64,000 nucleotides of DNA. Source: Streptomyces diastatochromogenes. Lineage in GTDB: Bacteria > Actinomycetota > Actinomycetes > Streptomycetales > Streptomycetaceae. Position 1 is the first letter of the stretch. Every line of letters starts with the position of its first letter. A program made the translations under genes and the position numbers. Shown here in pieces: positions 60,136-64,000 of the stretch. The stretch spans positions 310,001 through 374,000 of the forward strand of contig JAPTYK010000001.1 of assembly GCA_026913215.1 (NCBI GenBank). The letters are read 5' to 3'. The notes under the pieces are model-generated. The model saw nothing but the letters and a program-made list of their open reading frames with translations. It searched no databases and was not told where the DNA came from.

Positions 60136-60927
60136 TCAGCGGGCGAGTTCCGGTGCCGGGCCCATGACCACGACCGGTTCGGCGGCCGGGTCGAGGGCGC
60201 GCAGGAGTTCGCGCAGCGTCTCGCGTTCCAGCGCGACGCAGGCCTGGGTCGGTCCGCCGTGGTCGACGTGGATCCAGACCCCGCCGCCCTTCTCCTCGCC
60301 GAGGGGGCGCTCCCTGTCGAGCGGGGAGCGGCCGGGCACCCGGTTGTAGTCGATGGCGATCACATGGTCGAAGGAGCCTTCGAGGGGTTCGCCGGAGAGG
60401 CCGGTGCCGCTGATCTCGAACTCGTCGTTCCGGTCGTACGGGAGCCGGGAGCCGGGGTCGGGCAGCAGGCCGCCCGCGTCGCCGATCCGGAAGACCCCGA
60501 CGGGGCTGCGCAGGTCGCCGGCGGTGTGGTCGTCGGTCCAGCCCCGGAGGGCGTTGTGGGCGGCCCACGGTCCGGCGATCTCGGTCCACCGGCCGGTCCT
60601 GGCGCGCGAGTAGAGGGTCACCATGGCCGTGTTGGAGTCGGCGTCGACACCGGTGACGACGAGGGCCTGGGTGGTGCCGGCGGGCACGAGGGCCTGGGTG
60701 GCGGGGCCGATGCCGGGGAGCCGGGACGCGGCGGCCGGGGCGGAGGCGTGGCTGTTCGCGGCCACGCCCGGCGGCCCTGGGCGGGACGGCCGTCCCCGAG
60801 GCGGGCGCGGTCCTGGGGGCGGGTGGGGCGGGGCGGGCGGGACGGGGCTCGCGCAGCCGGTGAGCAACAGGGCCGCGCACAGTGTGCCGGCGCTCAGCAG
60901 CGCGGGGGCGCCCTTGCGGACGGGCAT
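60136..60927 (-). CDS. L,D-transpeptidase-like lipoprotein (YkuD fold)
   Basis: Intact, 263 residues. Signal with lipobox LLTGC near residue 24, a Pro-rich linker, and a YkuD-type domain containing RSPVGVFRIGDAGG, HVIAIDYNR and HVDHGGPTQACVAL with the catalytic Cys at about residue 230. L,D-transpeptidases make 3-3 peptidoglycan crosslinks or attach proteins outside the membrane. ATG start. A Pro-rich tract of about 20 residues follows the lipobox. Confidence 0.86.
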   Translation of the reverse strand: MPVRKGAPALLSAGTLCAALLLTGCASPVPPAPPHPPPGPRPPRGRPSRPGPPGVAANSHASAPAAASRLPGIGPATQALVPAGTTQALVVTGVDADSNTAMVTLYSRARTGRWTEIAGPWAAHNALRGWTDDHTAGDLRSPVGVFRIGDAGGLLPDPGSRLPYDRNDEFEISGTGLSGEPLEGSFDHVIAIDYNRVPGRSPLDRERPLGEEKGGGVWIHVDHGGPTQACVALERETLRELLRALDPAAEPVVVMGPAPELAR

Positions 60928-61081
60928 GGGACGGCATCCTCCTGGCCGGGGGCAGTGCAGCGATCCGTACCCGTTCGGCGGGCGGCACTGCCGCCGGGGC
61001 CGCGCCCTCACCCGTACGGAGGTGTCCCCGGTGGGCCGGAAAGAGGTTGACCGGGCGGGGCGGCCGCGCTTTCCTGCGGGA

Positions 61082-61522
61082 ATGAGTGATCTTCGTATCG
61101 AACAGGCACGGACCGAGGGGCAGCTCGCCGACTGGCGGGCCGTGCACAACACGATCATCCCGACGGCGGTGCTCTCCCCCGAGGAGGTGCGGGAGCGGGC
61201 GGGCCGGAACCGGCTCGACGTCGCCTACCTCGGGGAGGTGGCGGTGGGGTGTTCGACGGTGCGCCCGCCCGACGGGGAGACCCCGGCGGCGACCGTGATC
61301 GCGCGGACGCTGCCCGGGTACCGGGGGCGGGGTTTCGGGACCGCGCTGTACGAGCGGGGGCTCGCGCACGCGCGGACGCTGAGCGAGGAGGGCGTGGAGA
61401 CGGTGGTGCTCGCCTCGAACGAGGAGGGGCTGCGGTTCGCGCTGGCGCGCGGCTTCGTGGAGGTGGAGCGGTACGTCCTGCCGGGCGACACGATCCCGTT
61501 CGTGGCGCTGCGACTGGCCTGA
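61082..61522 (+). CDS. GNAT-family N-acetyltransferase
   Basis: Intact, 146 residues. ADWRAVHNTIIPTAVLSPEEV, LPGYRGRGFGTALYERGLAHAR as the acetyl-CoA loop (R-G-R-G-F-G) and ASNEEGLRFALARGFVEVERY. Substrate unknown. ATG start, single gene. Confidence 0.88.
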   Translation: MSDLRIEQARTEGQLADWRAVHNTIIPTAVLSPEEVRERAGRNRLDVAYLGEVAVGCSTVRPPDGETPAATVIARTLPGYRGRGFGTALYERGLAHARTLSEEGVETVVLASNEEGLRFALARGFVEVERYVLPGDTIPFVALRLA

Positions 61523-61603
61523 CGCGAGCCCCTCTCTGACGATCCATCAGATCATTGTGTCGCGGGTCTGGGAACCTCCGGGGCCCGGCGCTACCCTCCG
61601 CGC

Positions 61604-62680
61604 ATGATTCGGACGGTGGTGTGGGTACCGGAAATGTCGGGCGCGCGGCCATTCGCGCCGTGGACGCCCATCCGGGCCTGGAGCTGACGGCCGTGCTCGT
61701 GTCCGACCCGGCCAAGGTGGGGCGCGACGCGGGCCGGCTGGCGGGGCTCGGGCGCGATCTCGGGTGGCGGCCCGCGACGACGTCGGCGCGGTCCTCGACG
61801 GGCGGCCGGGGCGGTGGTGTACGCGGCCTCCGGCGACACCCGGCCCGACGGGGCGCTCGCCGATGTGGCGCGGGCTGTGGCGGCGGGCGCGGTGGTGGTG
61901 ACGCCCGCCCTGTATCCGCTGTACGACCAGCGCAACGCGCCGCCCGAGTTCCGGGACCCGGTGCTCGCGGCGGTCGCGGAGGGCGGCGGTTCGCTGTTCG
62001 TGTCGGGCGTCGACCCGGGCTGGGGCAACGACGTGCTGCCGCTCCTGGTGAGCGGGCTCGCCGCCACGGTGGACGTGATCCGCTGTCAGGAGATCTTCGA
62101 CTACTCGACGTACGAGCAGGAGGAGTCGGTCCGCGAGCTGGTGGGGATGGGCCGGCCGATGGAGTACGAGCCGCCCATGCTGTGGCCCTCGGTGCCCACC
62201 ATGATCTGGGGCGGGCAGATACGGCTGATGGCCCGCGCGCTCGGGGCCGAGCTCGACGAGATCCGCGAGACGCTGGAGCGGCGTCCGCTGGAGTCCGCGG
62301 TGAAGACCCGGACGATGGGCGTCTTCGAGGCGGGCACGCAGGGCGCGGTCCGCTTCGAGGTGCAGGGGATCGTCGGCGGGGAGCCCCGCATCGTGATCGA
62401 ACACGTCACCCGCATCCATCCCTCGTGCGCGCCGGACTGGCCGGTGCCGCCGGACGGGGCGGGCGCGCACCGGGTGATCGTCGAGGGCAGTCCCCGGATC
62501 GAGGTGACGGTGGCGGCGACCGACGAGGGCGAGAACCGCTCGGCGGGCGGGAACGCCACGGCCGTGGGACGCCTCGTCGGGGCGATCGACTGGCTGGTGG
62601 CGGCGGAACCGGGACTGTACGACGCGCTGGACGTGCCGCTGCGGCCGGCGGTCGGGAAGCTGGGAGGGAGAGCACGATGA
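61604..62680 (+). CDS. dihydrodipicolinate-reductase-like dehydrogenase
   Basis: About 359 residues. NAD(P)-binding N-terminus GTGNVGRAAIRAV, VYAASGDTRPDGAL, and a C-terminal domain with VDPGWGNDVLPLL, the motif of diaminopentanoate/dihydrodipicolinate reductase relatives. Substrate unknown. Single-base losses near 61624 (TGTGGGGTACC read as TGTGGGTACC), 61770 and 61805. The stop overlaps the next ATG (ATGA), so it is co-translated with an AhpD-like protein. Confidence 0.8.
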
Positions 62681-63165
62681 TCATCGACATTCCCGAGGGC
62701 CAGGAGCCGATCGGGTACGTGTGGGGCGACATGGTCCCGGAGATCGGGACGGCGGCGGCGAACTTCTCGCTGTCGGTGTACGCCCACACGACCCTGGGGC
62801 TGCGCGAGTTCGAGGCGGCCCGGCTGCGGATCGCGCAGATCAACGGCTGCGGCTTCTGTCTGGACTGGCGCACCGACCGGGACGGGGAGAAGGTCGAGGA
62901 GGGCTTCGACGGGCTCGTCGCGGCCTGGCGCGAGACGGAGGTCTCGGAGGCCTTCGACGAGCGGACGCGGCTCGCGGCCGAGTACGCGGAGCGGTACGCG
63001 CTCGACCACCACGGCCTGGACGAGGAGTTCTGGGCGCGGATGACGGCGCGGTACAGCCAGGCGGAGATCGTGGAGCTGACGATGAGCCTGGGGTCGTGGC
63101 TGGCGTTCGGGCGGCTCAACCGGGTGCTCGGGCTCGACGAGGTGTGCGTGCTGCCGACGCACTGA
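62677..63165 (+). CDS. carboxymuconolactone decarboxylase/AhpD-family protein
   Basis: Intact, 162 residues. All-helical AhpD-like fold with RIAQINGCGFCLDWRTD carrying the redox C-x-x-C pair, then LAAEYAERYA and a final TMSLGSWLAFGRLNRVLG. Such proteins act as peroxide-reducing or decarboxylating enzymes. Paired with the dehydrogenase just upstream, it probably shares a catabolic or stress role (inference). Confidence 0.88.
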   Translation: MIIDIPEGQEPIGYVWGDMVPEIGTAAANFSLSVYAHTTLGLREFEAARLRIAQINGCGFCLDWRTDRDGEKVEEGFDGLVAAWRETEVSEAFDERTRLAAEYAERYALDHHGLDEEFWARMTARYSQAEIVELTMSLGSWLAFGRLNRVLGLDEVCVLPTH

Positions 63166-63171
63166 GGCACG

Positions 63172-63209
63172 GGGAAGGGCGGGCCGGGGGTTCCCGGCCC
63201 GCCCTTCCC
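63172..63209. terminator. strong bidirectional hairpin between convergent genes
   Basis: GGGAAGGGCGGGCCGGG, loop GGTT, CCCGGCCCGCCCTTCCC: seventeen perfect pairs, seven bases after the AhpD-like stop and 13 bases before the convergent oxidase stop. Confidence 0.8.
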
Positions 63210-63222
63210 GCGTCTCGTGGCG

Positions 63223-64000
<778 letters not shown>

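Overview
The window is very GC-rich, uses GTG/TTG starts often, has almost no TTA codons and has genes chained by 4-base ATGA/GTGA overlaps. Together with its gene content (MoxR/VWA cassette, MGT-type glycosyltransferase, cholesterol oxidase-like protein, DUF4345/TetR pair) this points to a Streptomyces or close relative. I support 59 protein genes and see no rRNA, tRNA, CRISPR array or insertion sequence. Roughly two thirds of the genes are broken by single-base frame changes. Most are the loss of one base from a short G or C run, and restoring one base rebuilds a normal family protein. I read this as consensus error in the sequence, not gene decay, and give each gene across its breaks.

Layout. 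(1) 1-6.6 kb, minus strand: a chained cassette of SWIM-like zinc finger protein, unknown protein, VWA protein, MoxR AAA ATPase and DUF5682-like protein (cut by the window edge). (2) 7.2-34.8 kb, plus strand: a 22-gene exopolysaccharide operon. It starts with an initiating sugar-phosphate transferase behind a leader with two hairpins and carrying one TTA codon. It continues with an AlgD-like GDP-mannose dehydrogenase, glycosyltransferases, two Wzz-like chain-length proteins with degenerate P-loops, an asparagine synthase, two oxidoreductases, a heparinase II/III-like protein, a beta-helix lipoprotein, a Wzy-like polymerase and a nucleotide-sugar module (C-methyltransferase, cytidylyltransferase, PIG-L deacetylase, epimerase). 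It ends with a DUF4910 peptidase-like protein, a Wzx-like flippase, a pyruvyltransferase, an RmlC-like epimerase and a GSA-aminomutase-like PLP enzyme. (3) 34.8-44.2 kb: single genes: PAP2 phosphatase, lactate monooxygenase-like enzyme, acetyltransferase, CASTOR/POLLUX-like channel, NPP1-family secreted protein, a TetR/FAD-monooxygenase pair with two clear operators, an MGT glycosyltransferase behind a palindrome, and two small proteins.

(4) 44.2-49.4 kb: a SecD/SecF pair with a secreted Pro/Ala-rich repeat protein upstream, an acyltransferase, and a DUF4345/TetR divergent pair with matching operators. (5) 49.4-55.5 kb, minus strand: glutaminase and 3-hydroxyisobutyryl-CoA hydrolase (overlapping), an acetyltransferase, RNase H with an added Cys-rich tail, and an RNA ligase / polynucleotide kinase-phosphatase operon (RNA repair). 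(6) 55.7-64 kb: a small Gly-Pro-Met repeat protein, dienelactone hydrolase-like protein, beta-propeller lipoprotein, FMN reductase, type II NADH dehydrogenase-like protein, L,D-transpeptidase lipoprotein, acetyltransferase, a dehydrogenase/AhpD-like pair, and the C-terminal part of a cholesterol oxidase-like protein running off the end.

How the genes work together: the exopolysaccharide operon carries initiation, sugar activation, assembly, flipping, polymerisation, length control and polymer-modifying functions. The AlgD-type enzyme, heparinase-like protein and beta-helix protein together suggest a uronate-containing (possibly mannuronate) polymer. The single TTA codon in its first gene suggests bldA-dependent, developmental expression. 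The two candidates most worth new work are this operon and the RNA ligase-kinase operon, followed by the MoxR/VWA cassette.
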